A stretch of 24,422 nucleotides of DNA. Source: an uncultured Coriobacteriales bacterium. Lineage in GTDB: Bacteria > Actinomycetota > Coriobacteriia > Coriobacteriales > UMGS124. The stretch lies in the NCBI GenBank assembly GCA_902464015.1, contig CABQHM010000047.1, forward strand, positions 1 to 24,422. Direction: 5' to 3'. A model generated the notes under the pieces. The model did not search any database. It saw only the letters and a list, made by a program, of their open reading frames with translations, and was not told the origin of the DNA. Below are positions 15,581 to 23,499 of this stretch, piece after piece. A program made the position numbers and the translations under genes. Positions within the stretch are counted from its first letter, which is position 1; every line of letters starts with the position of its first letter.

Positions 15581-17017
15581 ATGGACGACAAAACTATGAA
15601 CCGCCGGTCCTTCGTCGCACTGTCCTGCGCCGCTGCCGGCGCGGCGGTCGCCGGCGCCGGCACCGCCCTTGGCGACGACGTCAAGGCCCGGGCCGTTGCC
15701 CTGGGCAACGCCGACGTCCAGTTCGCCGAAGAGACCGAGGTCCTCGTCGTGGGCGCGGGCCTCTCCGGCATGATGGCGGCCTGGGAGGTCGCCTCCGCGG
15801 GGCGCCAGGTTCTCATCGCCGAGCAGAACGGCTTCCTCGGCGGCGACGCCATATACTCCGCCGCCTGCATGATGTGCACCACCGCGAAGCTCACCAAGGA
15901 GGAGCGCCCCGAGAAATACATGGACGAGGAGACCATCCGCACGCTCTTCGCCCCCTACTACGACTCCGAGCTCGCCCTCGAGAAGCTCGTCCAGAATCAA
16001 ATGTGGGCCGGCAAGTGGATCGACCTGCTGCATTACGAGTGGGGATACGAGTTCCAGCCCCGCATGGAATGCCCCTACCTTCAGGCCTATTTCCCCAAAG
16101 ACGGCATCTGCACCATGCACACCGCCTTTGACCTCATGGACCAGAAGATTCAGGAGGCCGGCGCGACGTATGAGTACGACATCGAGATGACCACCCTCAT
16201 CGTCGACCCCGACGGCCTGGTGTGCGGCGCGCGTTTCCTGCAGAAGGACGGGGGCTTCAGGGACATCAAGGCGGGCACCGTGGTTATCGCGACGGGCGGC
16301 TACGTCTCCAACCAGGAGTGGATGACTCAGTACGCCCCTGACCTTGCCGACCTGGGCAACATCGTGTCCGGCCGCACGGGCGAGGGCATCAAGGCCGGCC
16401 TTGCGGCCGGTGGCACCCTGTTCGGCATGGGCCCGGTGGGCAACCTAAACCCGCGTTACGAGGCGGGCCACATGCTGGGCGTGCACTATCCGATCCTGGG
16501 CATTCTGCCGAACGGCCGGCGCTTCTACTGCGAGACCGCCGTGCACAACGCGGCTACCGGCGCCATCGCCGCTGGCTACCACGAGTGGTACACGATTTTC
16601 GACAACGTCGCGATGAACGGCGTGGACCAGGAGCTTCTTAAGCACGCCGGCGAGGCCATCCAAACCGCCGGTTCCTTTGAGGAGCTGGCCGAGATGACGG
16701 GAATTCATCCCGACTACCTGCAGGCGACCTTCGACGAGTGGTCGTCTATCTGCAGGGGCAAGAAGGAGGACCCCTTCGGCCGCGTTCTCTTCCTGCAGGA
16801 GCTCGAGCCGCCGTTCTACTTTATCCGCAACGTCCCGGTGCGCTACAAGTCCCTTGGCGGCCTGAACGTCGATCTGGACTACCACGTGCTCGATGCGGGC
16901 GGGGACCCCATACCCAACCTTTATGCGTGCGGCTGCGCCGCTGGAACGGAGGACATCTGCCCTGCCGCCGCTTCCGGCATGATTGTGGGCACCACGGTGG
17001 TAAACGACCTCTCGTAA
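15581..17017 (+). CDS. Tat-exported FAD-dependent reductase, single-gene unit
   Basis: 478 residues, at the short end for this family. ATG 15581 is preceded by GAGGAGG with 7-base spacing. The Tat motif MNRRSFVAL is followed by a short Ala/Gly hydrophobic stretch. The FAD fold begins near residue 52 (TEVLVVGAGLSGMMAAWEVA), with GFLGGDAIYSA and VVIATGGYVSN. The C-terminus reads PPFYFIRNVPVRYKSLGG and NLYACGCAAGTEDICPAA. SLGG replaces the TMGG loop; no HH pair or NRLGGN arginine is visible, and the tyrosine seen at that point in most other flavoproteins here is also missing, so its pocket differs from all of them. No FMN_bind or heme domain is present. It is divergent from the regulator at 13814-15327, the probable controller. 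It ends in a shared terminator. Confidence 0.92.
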   Translation: MDDKTMNRRSFVALSCAAAGAAVAGAGTALGDDVKARAVALGNADVQFAEETEVLVVGAGLSGMMAAWEVASAGRQVLIAEQNGFLGGDAIYSAACMMCTTAKLTKEERPEKYMDEETIRTLFAPYYDSELALEKLVQNQMWAGKWIDLLHYEWGYEFQPRMECPYLQAYFPKDGICTMHTAFDLMDQKIQEAGATYEYDIEMTTLIVDPDGLVCGARFLQKDGGFRDIKAGTVVIATGGYVSNQEWMTQYAPDLADLGNIVSGRTGEGIKAGLAAGGTLFGMGPVGNLNPRYEAGHMLGVHYPILGILPNGRRFYCETAVHNAATGAIAAGYHEWYTIFDNVAMNGVDQELLKHAGEAIQTAGSFEELAEMTGIHPDYLQATFDEWSSICRGKKEDPFGRVLFLQELEPPFYFIRNVPVRYKSLGGLNVDLDYHVLDAGGDPIPNLYACGCAAGTEDICPAAASGMIVGTTVVNDLS

Positions 17018-17155
17018 GCGAGGCCCGCCCCCCTTTCTTGGACGCAAAGCGCAGCGCCCCCCATTGCTCGGAGTGAACCGCCTCCCGGACAATATGCCCA
17101 TCGCATGGTCGCCTAAGAAGGGCCCAACAATACAACCCCCCTTGACACGGACGAG

Positions 17156-17193
17156 GCGCGCCCCAATTCCTTGAATATGGAACTGGGGCGCGC
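17156..17193. terminator. Strong bidirectional terminator between convergent flavoprotein genes
   Basis: GCGCGCCCCAATTCC (17156-17170) pairs with GGAACTGGGGCGCGC (17179-17193), 14 of 15 positions, around an 8-base loop. It lies 30 bases after the stop of the minus-strand flavoprotein (17224) and 140 after that of the plus-strand one (17017). No long T tract is present on either side. Confidence 0.8.
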
Positions 17194-17223
17194 TTGCTGG
17201 CAAGATTCCGTTTGCGGATGGTC

Positions 17224-19695
17224 TTACCTGGCGGTAGACACCGCGCTCGTGTCGACGAGGGCCGGGCTCACGTAAGTGAATCCGCCGTACGTCTCATTCA
17301 CGAAGTTGGCCGCGTTGATGCCGGCAAGGCGACCGCTCGTCCAAAGCCAGCCTTGGGCGACGCCTCCGAAGCCCGAATAGTTGCGCTCGGGGTGCAGCAG
17401 CACTCCCATGGAGTCCACGCCGGTTGCATAGAGGCCCTCGATAGGCGTCGCGTGGTCGTCCTTGAGCACACGGATCTGCGTGTCAACATCCAGGCCGCCG
17501 GCCGTAGAGAAGGACGCGTTGTAGACTCTCACTGCATAGAATGGCGCCGTCTCGATTCTGGTCAGGAATTCGGGGTCCTTGCCGAAGGCGCTGTCCTCGC
17601 CGGCATCCACCAGGGCGTTGTAGTCGGCGACCGTCTGCTCGAGCGCGGACGGGTCTATGCCGATCTGAGAGGCAAGGTCCGCCAGGGTGTCTGCCTTCCA
17701 TGCCATGCCCTCCTCCACGGCATATCCAAGGCCCTCGTACACCTCGGGAACGGGCATGTCGCCCGGGATGTCGCCCTGCGAGCAGTACCCCTCGAACTTG
17801 GGGATTTTGGAGAACCCGGAAGCGGCGACCTCGTCGAGGACGTCGGCCGAGGTGATGGTGTAGTAGTAGCTGCCTGCCTGGTAGCACGGCCAAGACTCGC
17901 TCTCGACGTCGGAGGCGAAGCTCTCGTAACGGGCCTCGTTCATGAAGCGCGTGCCGTCGGCCTTCACGGCCACGGTGTTTGCGCTGATACCGGCCGCCAT
18001 GGGGATGTTGTTGAGCGTCCAGACCTTGTAGCGTCCGGTGCGCCCGTCCAGGCGGTCCTCATAGAAGTTGATGGGGTAGCGGTCAAGCCAGTGGTCGAGC
18101 GTCACATGCATGACGTTGGGGCTCATCTCGATGTTCCATGTTCCAGCCCCGGCATCGAGCGCGGCCTGCACCATCAGGCCGGTGTCTTGGCCGGTGCCGA
18201 TGCCACGGCGCTCTCCCGCCCAGCGCGGGTCAAGAAGGGCGTTGATCATCTCGGGGTTCGAGCCGAAGCCGCCCGTGTTCATGATCACGGCCTTGGCGTG
18301 GATGAGGTACTCCTGGCCCGTGACGACGTTGCGGGCCTTGACTCCAACCACGCGGTTGGGGTTTGCCTCGTCGAGAAGGAGCGCATATCCTTCCGTCTCC
18401 AGCATCCAGTCTCCGCCCTGGGCCTTGACGGCTGCGAGCATGGACTTGTAGTACTTGTCGACGCCGGCGCGGCGGTCCTCATAAGAGCCCGTGTCGGTGT
18501 TGGACGTCAGGACGACGTTGTAGCTGGTCAAGCCACCGGTGAAGGGGTTGGGCTTTCCCATGTCGCCAAAAATCCAGCCCTGGCCGTGTAGCCAGTCGAT
18601 GGTGTTGCCCGACTCGGCGAAGAAGAGGTCGACCAGGTCGTCCTTGGCGCGCTGCTCGCCCCCCTGGCTCGTGTAGCTGCGCCAAACCTCGCGGAACAGG
18701 TCGGCGTCCACAAAAGGCTCGCCGCCGTTGATCTCCTCCATGTACTTGGGCGGGTTTATGGCGCACCCCTCGTGCGTGAGCGCCGACTTGCCGCCGTACT
18801 TGCCGGCGCGGTCGATACCCAGGACGCTCACGAGCTTGTTGGGGTTGATGGACTGGATCGTTTCGCAGGCGCTCTTCATCGCCATGATGCCGCCGTTGCC
18901 CATGCCGACCACGAGGACGTCGACGTCGATCTCCTCCGGGTCGCCGACTTCGGGCTTTGCGGGCGGAATCTGGAACGCGCTTACCGCCGAGGCGTCCGAC
19001 CCGCCGGCGACCAGGGCATCCTGCAGGGCCTGCTTGATGGCCATCTTCACGGCATTGCTTGTCGACGTTGCGCCGGCGATGGCGTCGACTGCAATGGACT
19101 GGCTCTCGATGATGCGGGGGAACATGAGGTCTTTGACGTTTGCCAGCATGACTTCCGTCTCGCCATGGGCAAACCTGTCGTCTGGCACCTCGATTTTGAG
19201 AATCGACGTCTCGTTTACCGTGATGGTGACGGGAAGCTCCCAAATCTGCCAATACCCCTTGGCCGCACCCGTGTACTTGCCGGGCTTCATCTTGACCACG
19301 GTGGAAGAGGAGATGCCCATGGCCTCGTTGTAGGCCGCCGTCGCGGCATCGGCGATGGCGTCAGACGTCACCGTTGCGCCGGCGGTGGCGGACACGTCGA
19401 TTGTGCCCGTCTCGACCATCGACGCCTGGGCGTTGGCGATTGCGCGGCCGCCGCGGTCGGGCGTTTCGTCGGCGCCCTCGATCGCAGCGTCGACCACGAC
19501 GCCGCTGGCCGTGTCCACTGTCAGCGTCACGGAAATCTCCCCGCCGAAGCCCTGGGCCGACGCAGTGACGGTTACTGTGCCGGGGGCCTGCTCGGCAAGC
19601 GCAGGTATCGCGGGCGCTACTGCGGCAGCGGCGCCGACGGCCGCACAAGCGGCTCCTGCCACGAATCCACGGCGGGACAAAGCTGTCTTTTCCAT
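17224..19695 (-). CDS. Tat-exported flavoprotein reductase with two FMN_bind domains and a FAD_binding_2 domain
   Basis: 823 residues from ATG 19693-19695, preceded by AAAGGAG; an extension to 19782 would bury the Tat signal. The Tat motif LSRRGFVAG is followed by an Ala-rich segment and the cleavage site PALAEQ. FMN_bind domain 1 has AGATVTS (residues 105-111) and domain 2 has AGATSTS (207-213), both fitting the covalent FMN-threonine motif. The FAD fold begins near residue 258 (VDVLVVGMGNGG) and ends IEGLYATGVDSMGV. Fumarate signatures are missing: FSTAGG replaces HHTMGG and HPERNYSGFGG replaces NRLGGN. It is a paralogue of the protein at 1559-3991, with the same domain order and matching blocks such as GRAGKYGG-like and ESQS-A-VD, but clearly diverged. 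Directly upstream, same strand, is its probable regulator (19905-21389). Confidence 0.93.
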   Translation of the reverse strand: MEKTALSRRGFVAGAACAAVGAAAAVAPAIPALAEQAPGTVTVTASAQGFGGEISVTLTVDTASGVVVDAAIEGADETPDRGGRAIANAQASMVETGTIDVSATAGATVTSDAIADAATAAYNEAMGISSSTVVKMKPGKYTGAAKGYWQIWELPVTITVNETSILKIEVPDDRFAHGETEVMLANVKDLMFPRIIESQSIAVDAIAGATSTSNAVKMAIKQALQDALVAGGSDASAVSAFQIPPAKPEVGDPEEIDVDVLVVGMGNGGIMAMKSACETIQSINPNKLVSVLGIDRAGKYGGKSALTHEGCAINPPKYMEEINGGEPFVDADLFREVWRSYTSQGGEQRAKDDLVDLFFAESGNTIDWLHGQGWIFGDMGKPNPFTGGLTSYNVVLTSNTDTGSYEDRRAGVDKYYKSMLAAVKAQGGDWMLETEGYALLLDEANPNRVVGVKARNVVTGQEYLIHAKAVIMNTGGFGSNPEMINALLDPRWAGERRGIGTGQDTGLMVQAALDAGAGTWNIEMSPNVMHVTLDHWLDRYPINFYEDRLDGRTGRYKVWTLNNIPMAAGISANTVAVKADGTRFMNEARYESFASDVESESWPCYQAGSYYYTITSADVLDEVAASGFSKIPKFEGYCSQGDIPGDMPVPEVYEGLGYAVEEGMAWKADTLADLASQIGIDPSALEQTVADYNALVDAGEDSAFGKDPEFLTRIETAPFYAVRVYNASFSTAGGLDVDTQIRVLKDDHATPIEGLYATGVDSMGVLLHPERNYSGFGGVAQGWLWTSGRLAGINAANFVNETYGGFTYVSPALVDTSAVSTAR

Positions 19696-19744
19696 GAGCC
19701 TCTCCTTTGCAGACGTTCCTTCCATTGGGCTGTCTTTGAGGGAT

Positions 19745-19885
19745 GCTCCTCTACAGGCAACCGTTGGGACAAGCGTATGCAAAACAGAGCGAGCGGCAAT
19801 CTACTCCAAAAGTAGAGGGGCCCCGATCTGTGCCGATGAGGCTCACATGTAGTTTGGGGCTTCTCTACCTATGCAGTCTACTTGA
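19745..19885. promoter_or_regulatory. Cluster of TCTAC half-sites, including a TCTACT-5-AGTAGA dyad
   Basis: TCTAC or its complement occurs five times within 132 bases: 19750-19754, 19800-19804, 19812-19816 (inverted), 19864-19868 and 19877-19881. The second and third form a perfect dyad TCTACT-CCAAA-AGTAGA (19800-19816). By chance about 0.4 copies would be expected in a 209-base gap. The cluster lies between the LuxR regulator gene and the flavoprotein it probably controls, and fits an array of operator half-sites. Confidence 0.5.
19812..19868 (-). terminator. Long-loop hairpin downstream of a LuxR regulator gene
   Basis: GTAGAGGGGCCCC (19812-19824) and GGGGCTTCTCTAC (19856-19868) pair at 11 of 13 positions around a 31-base loop. 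On the minus strand the stem is followed by TTTTGG. It lies 37 bases past the regulator stop (19905) and could end or attenuate that transcript before the flavoprotein gene. Its arms overlap TCTAC half-sites, so it may instead be a DNA-level operator pair. Confidence 0.45.
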
Positions 19886-19904
19886 CGTTCCGAACTGGGA
19901 TTAT

Positions 19905-21389
19905 TCACTTCGCGTCCTCTTCCTGATGCCCCGCGGACTCGACTTTCTCGATGAGCTCCTGCTGCTTCCCCACCCCGAGCTTTTGATATACGTGAACGAT
20001 GTGGGAATGGGCCGTGCCCGGCGAAATGCCCAGGCGCTTTGCGATCACCGCCTGAGTGCGACCGCGGGCCAACAAGCCAAGCACCTCGGTCTCGCGTGGG
20101 GTGCAGCCGCACCCCTTCGCCACGGCGGCGACGCCCTTTTCGAGGTCCGCGCCCATGTTATCGGCCTTATTGGGAACGGCTATCGCGCAGAACAGCTGTT
20201 CGATGACGCGCTCCGGGAACACCCAAACGAACAAGACGATGAGCGCTAGCAGCAAGATGGGCACCACTGTGACAACTTGAATTACGCCCGGGTCGTACCT
20301 GAGCGTCACCGTGGCGAGAAGGAGGCCCATCAGGTAGCCCATGTTCTTGCCCGCGATGAGAAAGCCGAAATAGCGGTCGGGCTGGAGAGAGTACGCGCCC
20401 ACCGCCTGGGCGACGAGGACCCATGTCAGGATATCAAACAGTTTGCGTCCGATGCCGGACACGGTTAGGGCCGCCCAGCCCCATGATTGGGGCAGTATCA
20501 GGTAGAAGACGAACCCAACTGCAGTCACGGGCAGCACAAGCCTGAGTACGCCCACCGAGCTCAGCGGCCGCATGAACGCGGAGAGCGCCAGCAACCCCAG
20601 GGCCGCCACAAAGTTGGCGGCAAAGCGTACTTGAGACGCGGCTTGTGAAGGCATGAAATCGTAGGCAAGCGTCACGACCAGATTGTAGATGCACGAATAC
20701 ACCAGGCAACACAACAGGATGTTGACGAGTGCTCGATGGTGGCGTTCGCGCAACTCCTGTTCCCCATCGCTCTCGGTGGTCGCAACCATAGGTTCGGGCC
20801 CCGCTTGCGTATGGTCGTCCGAGTTGGCTCGCCCTGTATGCGAGGCATGCTCACCGACCGCAAAAAGCACGGCAGCGCCCGCCGGGAGCATCCCGACGAA
20901 TATAAGGAGCAACAGGCTCGACGGAGCAAAGCCCAGAACGATGCCCAGGAGTGACGAGAGGGCCGTGGCAAGCAGGGTGTACGACTGGATGCGGTCATGC
21001 CGCATGCCGACGAAGCGACGGCCCCATACCGACTCGTAATACCCTACGCATATGCCGCTGAGCGCGAATCCCAGGATTGCGCAGGGCCAGGCCTCCTGAC
21101 AGCATCCCCATGCAATGCAGGCAACTCCCGCACACCCTGCTGCAGCAATTGCCCAGGGGCCGACGTCGCGACGGCGATAACTGCGGCATGGTGACATCGC
21201 AACGATAAGCGCACACGCTGCGGCGCTCAGCAGCATGGCGACGCATAGCCCCACCGACACTTCCACGGGCCATGCTGTGCCTGCCGCAAATGCGAGCAAT
21301 GCCGTGGCATGCGCCCTGCTGAGCGCAAAGCCTGCAAGGTCCCACCTCATGGGTGCGAAAATCTCCCTCAACCGCTGAATCGTTCTCAT
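19905..21389 (-). CDS. 12-TM membrane regulator with C-terminal LuxR HTH
   Basis: 494 residues; ATG 21387-21389 follows GGGAGG at short (3-base) spacing, and a second ATG at 21350 is a less likely alternative. About 12 hydrophobic segments run from residue 20 to about 400, interrupted by a polar central loop (residues about 195-225). The LuxR HTH occupies the last 65 residues: GCTPRETEVLGLLARGRT, LGISPGTAHSHIVHVYQKLGV. This TPRETEVL-x-LLARGRT signature is nearly the same as in the regulator at 4073-5590, and both neighbour a double-FMN_bind flavoprotein. It is a one-component regulator, probably acting on the gene at 17224-19695 through the TCTAC sites in the 209-base gap. A TATACT (plus-strand 21437-21442) lies 48 bases upstream of the start as a possible -10. 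Confidence 0.92.
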   Translation of the reverse strand: MRTIQRLREIFAPMRWDLAGFALSRAHATALLAFAAGTAWPVEVSVGLCVAMLLSAAACALIVAMSPCRSYRRRDVGPWAIAAAGCAGVACIAWGCCQEAWPCAILGFALSGICVGYYESVWGRRFVGMRHDRIQSYTLLATALSSLLGIVLGFAPSSLLLLIFVGMLPAGAAVLFAVGEHASHTGRANSDDHTQAGPEPMVATTESDGEQELRERHHRALVNILLCCLVYSCIYNLVVTLAYDFMPSQAASQVRFAANFVAALGLLALSAFMRPLSSVGVLRLVLPVTAVGFVFYLILPQSWGWAALTVSGIGRKLFDILTWVLVAQAVGAYSLQPDRYFGFLIAGKNMGYLMGLLLATVTLRYDPGVIQVVTVVPILLLALIVLFVWVFPERVIEQLFCAIAVPNKADNMGADLEKGVAAVAKGCGCTPRETEVLGLLARGRTQAVIAKRLGISPGTAHSHIVHVYQKLGVGKQQELIEKVESAGHQEEDAK

Positions 21390-21436
21390 CAGCCTCCCCG
21401 CTCAGGCACATGGTCTATTGCGACGCCCGTGCAGGT

Positions 21437-21442
21437 AGTATA
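21437..21442 (-). promoter_or_regulatory. Possible -10 element of the LuxR regulator gene
   Basis: On the minus strand TATACT lies 48 bases before the ATG at 21389. No good -35 is found at 16-18 bases, so the promoter would be weak or activator-dependent. The adjacent sequence contains AGGTAG, also present in other promoters here, but six bases are too few to be meaningful. Confidence 0.3.
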
Positions 21443-21655
21443 TCGGGATTCTTAAAGGCGGGAACGGAGCCAACGGTTTCCTTCTGCTCAAGGGCTCAGA
21501 CGAATTCTGGACGGCTGGAACAGAATGGGGCAAAGCATCGGCGACACCGTTGAGCTGCATGGTTTAGCCGCGGTTTAGGAAGGGCGGATTAGCATTCTGA
21601 GTGCAACGGCACCAGTCGCGTAAAAAGCAAGGCGACGTGCCCTCCCGGGGCTACG
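21443..21655. other. Spacer between a regulator promoter and the IS30 remnant
   Basis: About 210 bases with no supported gene. Short frames are present but carry no family motif. The part nearest 21656 may contain more of the degraded insertion sequence, but no terminal inverted repeat or target duplication is visible. Confidence 0.4.
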
Positions 21656-21999
21656 ATGCTGGTTGTCGAGGTTAACGTCGAAAGCTGGAAGGATGCGCCG
21701 CTACAATCATCTTGGCGCCGACCTCTGGCGAGCGTCACGCCCGACAGGGGCAAGGAGTTCGCGGGGCATGCGGCGGTCACGGCCGCCCTCGGCGGCGTTC
21801 AATTCTACTTCCGTCAGCCCCACCGCCCCTGACAGAAGCCCACGGTGGAGAACACCAACGGGCTCATCAGGGGGTTCTTCTCGAAGGTGACGGGGAGGCG
21901 GGGAGGGCCTTCCGCCTGATAAATGACAGGCCGAGGAAGGCGCTGAGCTACAGGACGGCCAACGAGGCCTGCTGGGAGGGACTGCCGCACTCGGCTTGA
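21656..21999 (+). pseudogene. IS30-family transposase C-terminal remnant
   Basis: One frame reads TPDRGKEFAGHAAVTAALGG, VQFYFRQPHRP, a TGA, then TVENTNGLIRGFF. This is the conserved end of the DDE domain of IS30-type transposases, where the stop replaces the Trp of the HPWQ motif (TGG to TGA) and ENTNGL carries the catalytic Glu. After a frameshift the final segment continues as LINDRPRKALSYRTANEACW and ends at 21999. With one nonsense and at least one frameshift, and the N-terminus missing, it cannot encode an active enzyme. Confidence 0.82.
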
Positions 22000-22010
22000 C
22001 AATCCGCCAA

Positions 22011-22059
22011 ATCAAAAATGGCCGTCCAACCAATTCGCAAGAAGAGGTCGGACGGCCAT
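22011..22059 (-). terminator. Terminator hairpin that overlaps a regulator's apparent start codon
   Basis: ATGGCCGTCC (22018-22027) pairs perfectly with GGACGGCCAT (22050-22059). On the minus strand the stem is followed by five T. It therefore reads as a minus-strand terminator. The ATG of the plus-strand frame at 22018 is the first triplet of the left arm, so this start codon would be sequestered and is doubtful. Confidence 0.65.
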
Positions 22060-23499
22060 CAGTTTGTATATGGCTACACCTTGAGCGATCATGGGCAGTT
22101 GGCCCTGTTCGGTTGGCTGGCAACGGACTATTTCGTCGCGTTTCCCTGCCTCGTTTTGTTGTGCGCCCTCGTCTTCTCGGGTACCCTGGCACGTTCCGGC
22201 CACACGGTGCGTCAACCCAAACCCGTGCTCGCAGCCGGTGTGGCGGCAGCGCTTGCATGCCCTGTCATAATGTTCGGTTGGGGAGGGGCCGGCGGCGATG
22301 TCGCGCGACGCGCGACGCTCGTGGTTGCGTCTATTGCCTTGTGCGTTTCGTTTTCCATCGTGTTGTTCGCCTGGATGGAGCGGATGCGCCAGCAAGCCGA
22401 GGAGATGGGCATTCGCACCGTGCTGCTCTCCGCCCTTGTCGTCTATCTCGTGTACTGCGTCATCGCGCCGAGTTACAGCAACTACACGCCTTACGTCCTC
22501 GTGCTGGAGGTCGCCTCACTACCGCTCACCTTGCTTGCGTACGCATCGAGCGCGTGCTCCTCTAAACCGAAGCCTGCGTACGCATGCAGCGGGCCGTGCG
22601 AGCTGCCCGCTGCATCAACCACCGGCAAGCTGCAAGCAGCTGGCGTGGCCCTGCTGTTCCTGGTCTTTCTCTCGGCATCTTACGTCGATTTCCTGAACCT
22701 CGATCTTCCGACGGAGCATTTGGAGCAGCCAACGTTCTACGCACTTCTCATATTTGGCGTGGTTTCGCTGGCCGCGGCATTGGCATGGGACGATGATTCG
22801 CGGCTCCTGACAAACAGGAGAACCGAGGCAATCGCTCGAATCGCAATCGCTTTCTTCACTGTCTCGTTTCTCGTGGTCTATTTCTACGCCGGTTCGAGCG
22901 GCCGCTTCTGCTTTGACTTTACCTGTGCGCTCCGCAGGCTCGTCATCATCGTGGGGTATGTGGCCGTGCTGGGCATCGCGCTCGCATATAGAATGCGGGT
23001 GGACCTCACCGCGACGGTCGGCTTCCTTGCGCCGTTCCTGGGGTCGAGAATCATTATGCGGACGCTTGGGCTCCAGGTGCAGGCAGGCGTCATGTCCGGC
23101 ACGGCAGACGAGCGTCTGGCTTGCATGCTCATCTTGGGCGTCGTCGGTGTTGTGGGAATCACTGCAATCGCCATAGCCGCACAACGTGCGGGCGCCCCGG
23201 AAGCCCTCGGCGAGCCGTGCAGTTCCGCACCGGCGCGCCCAAGCGGTTCGGTGGGCAATCCTCGTCATGCGGACGCCGTTAAGTGCCTGGCGGACACATA
23301 CGGGCTGTCCGAGCGCGAGCGTCAGATTCTCCATTACTTATCGCTCGGGTACAGCGTGAACCGCATGTCCGAGCTGCTGGGCATCTCCGACAACACAGTG
23401 GGCACCCATATACGCTCGGTGTACAAAAAGACGGGGCTCCACACCAAGCAGGAAATCATCGACAGGGTTGCGAGCGAAGCTGAACTGCAACGTCTGTAG
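22018..23499 (+). CDS. Membrane LuxR-type regulator, probably 5'-truncated
   Basis: The open frame gives 493 residues. Eleven hydrophobic segments are visible from about residue 36 (YFVAFPCLVLLCALVFSG) to about 395. A LuxR HTH follows: YGLSERERQILHYLSLGYS, LGISDNTVGTHIRSVYKKTG. The other intact regulators here have 12 segments; alignment by eye puts the first segment here at the second of theirs. The first 20 or so residues (AVQPIRKKRSDGHQFVYG) are polar and come from a terminator hairpin, and the ATG has no ribosome binding site. An IS30 remnant ends 18 bases upstream. The likely reading is that a rearrangement removed the promoter, start and first helix. An in-frame TTG at 22081 is the only other nearby start and also lacks a ribosome binding site. 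Functionality is doubtful. Confidence 0.75.
   Translation: MAVQPIRKKRSDGHQFVYGYTLSDHGQLALFGWLATDYFVAFPCLVLLCALVFSGTLARSGHTVRQPKPVLAAGVAAALACPVIMFGWGGAGGDVARRATLVVASIALCVSFSIVLFAWMERMRQQAEEMGIRTVLLSALVVYLVYCVIAPSYSNYTPYVLVLEVASLPLTLLAYASSACSSKPKPAYACSGPCELPAASTTGKLQAAGVALLFLVFLSASYVDFLNLDLPTEHLEQPTFYALLIFGVVSLAAALAWDDDSRLLTNRRTEAIARIAIAFFTVSFLVVYFYAGSSGRFCFDFTCALRRLVIIVGYVAVLGIALAYRMRVDLTATVGFLAPFLGSRIIMRTLGLQVQAGVMSGTADERLACMLILGVVGVVGITAIAIAAQRAGAPEALGEPCSSAPARPSGSVGNPRHADAVKCLADTYGLSERERQILHYLSLGYSVNRMSELLGISDNTVGTHIRSVYKKTGLHTKQEIIDRVASEAELQRL

Noticed and set aside
17194..18591. Plus-strand open frame of 465 codons opposite the second double-FMN flavoprotein
   Set aside because: Antisense shadow; it begins at the edge of the terminator hairpin and has only Val/Gly/His-rich low-complexity sequence.
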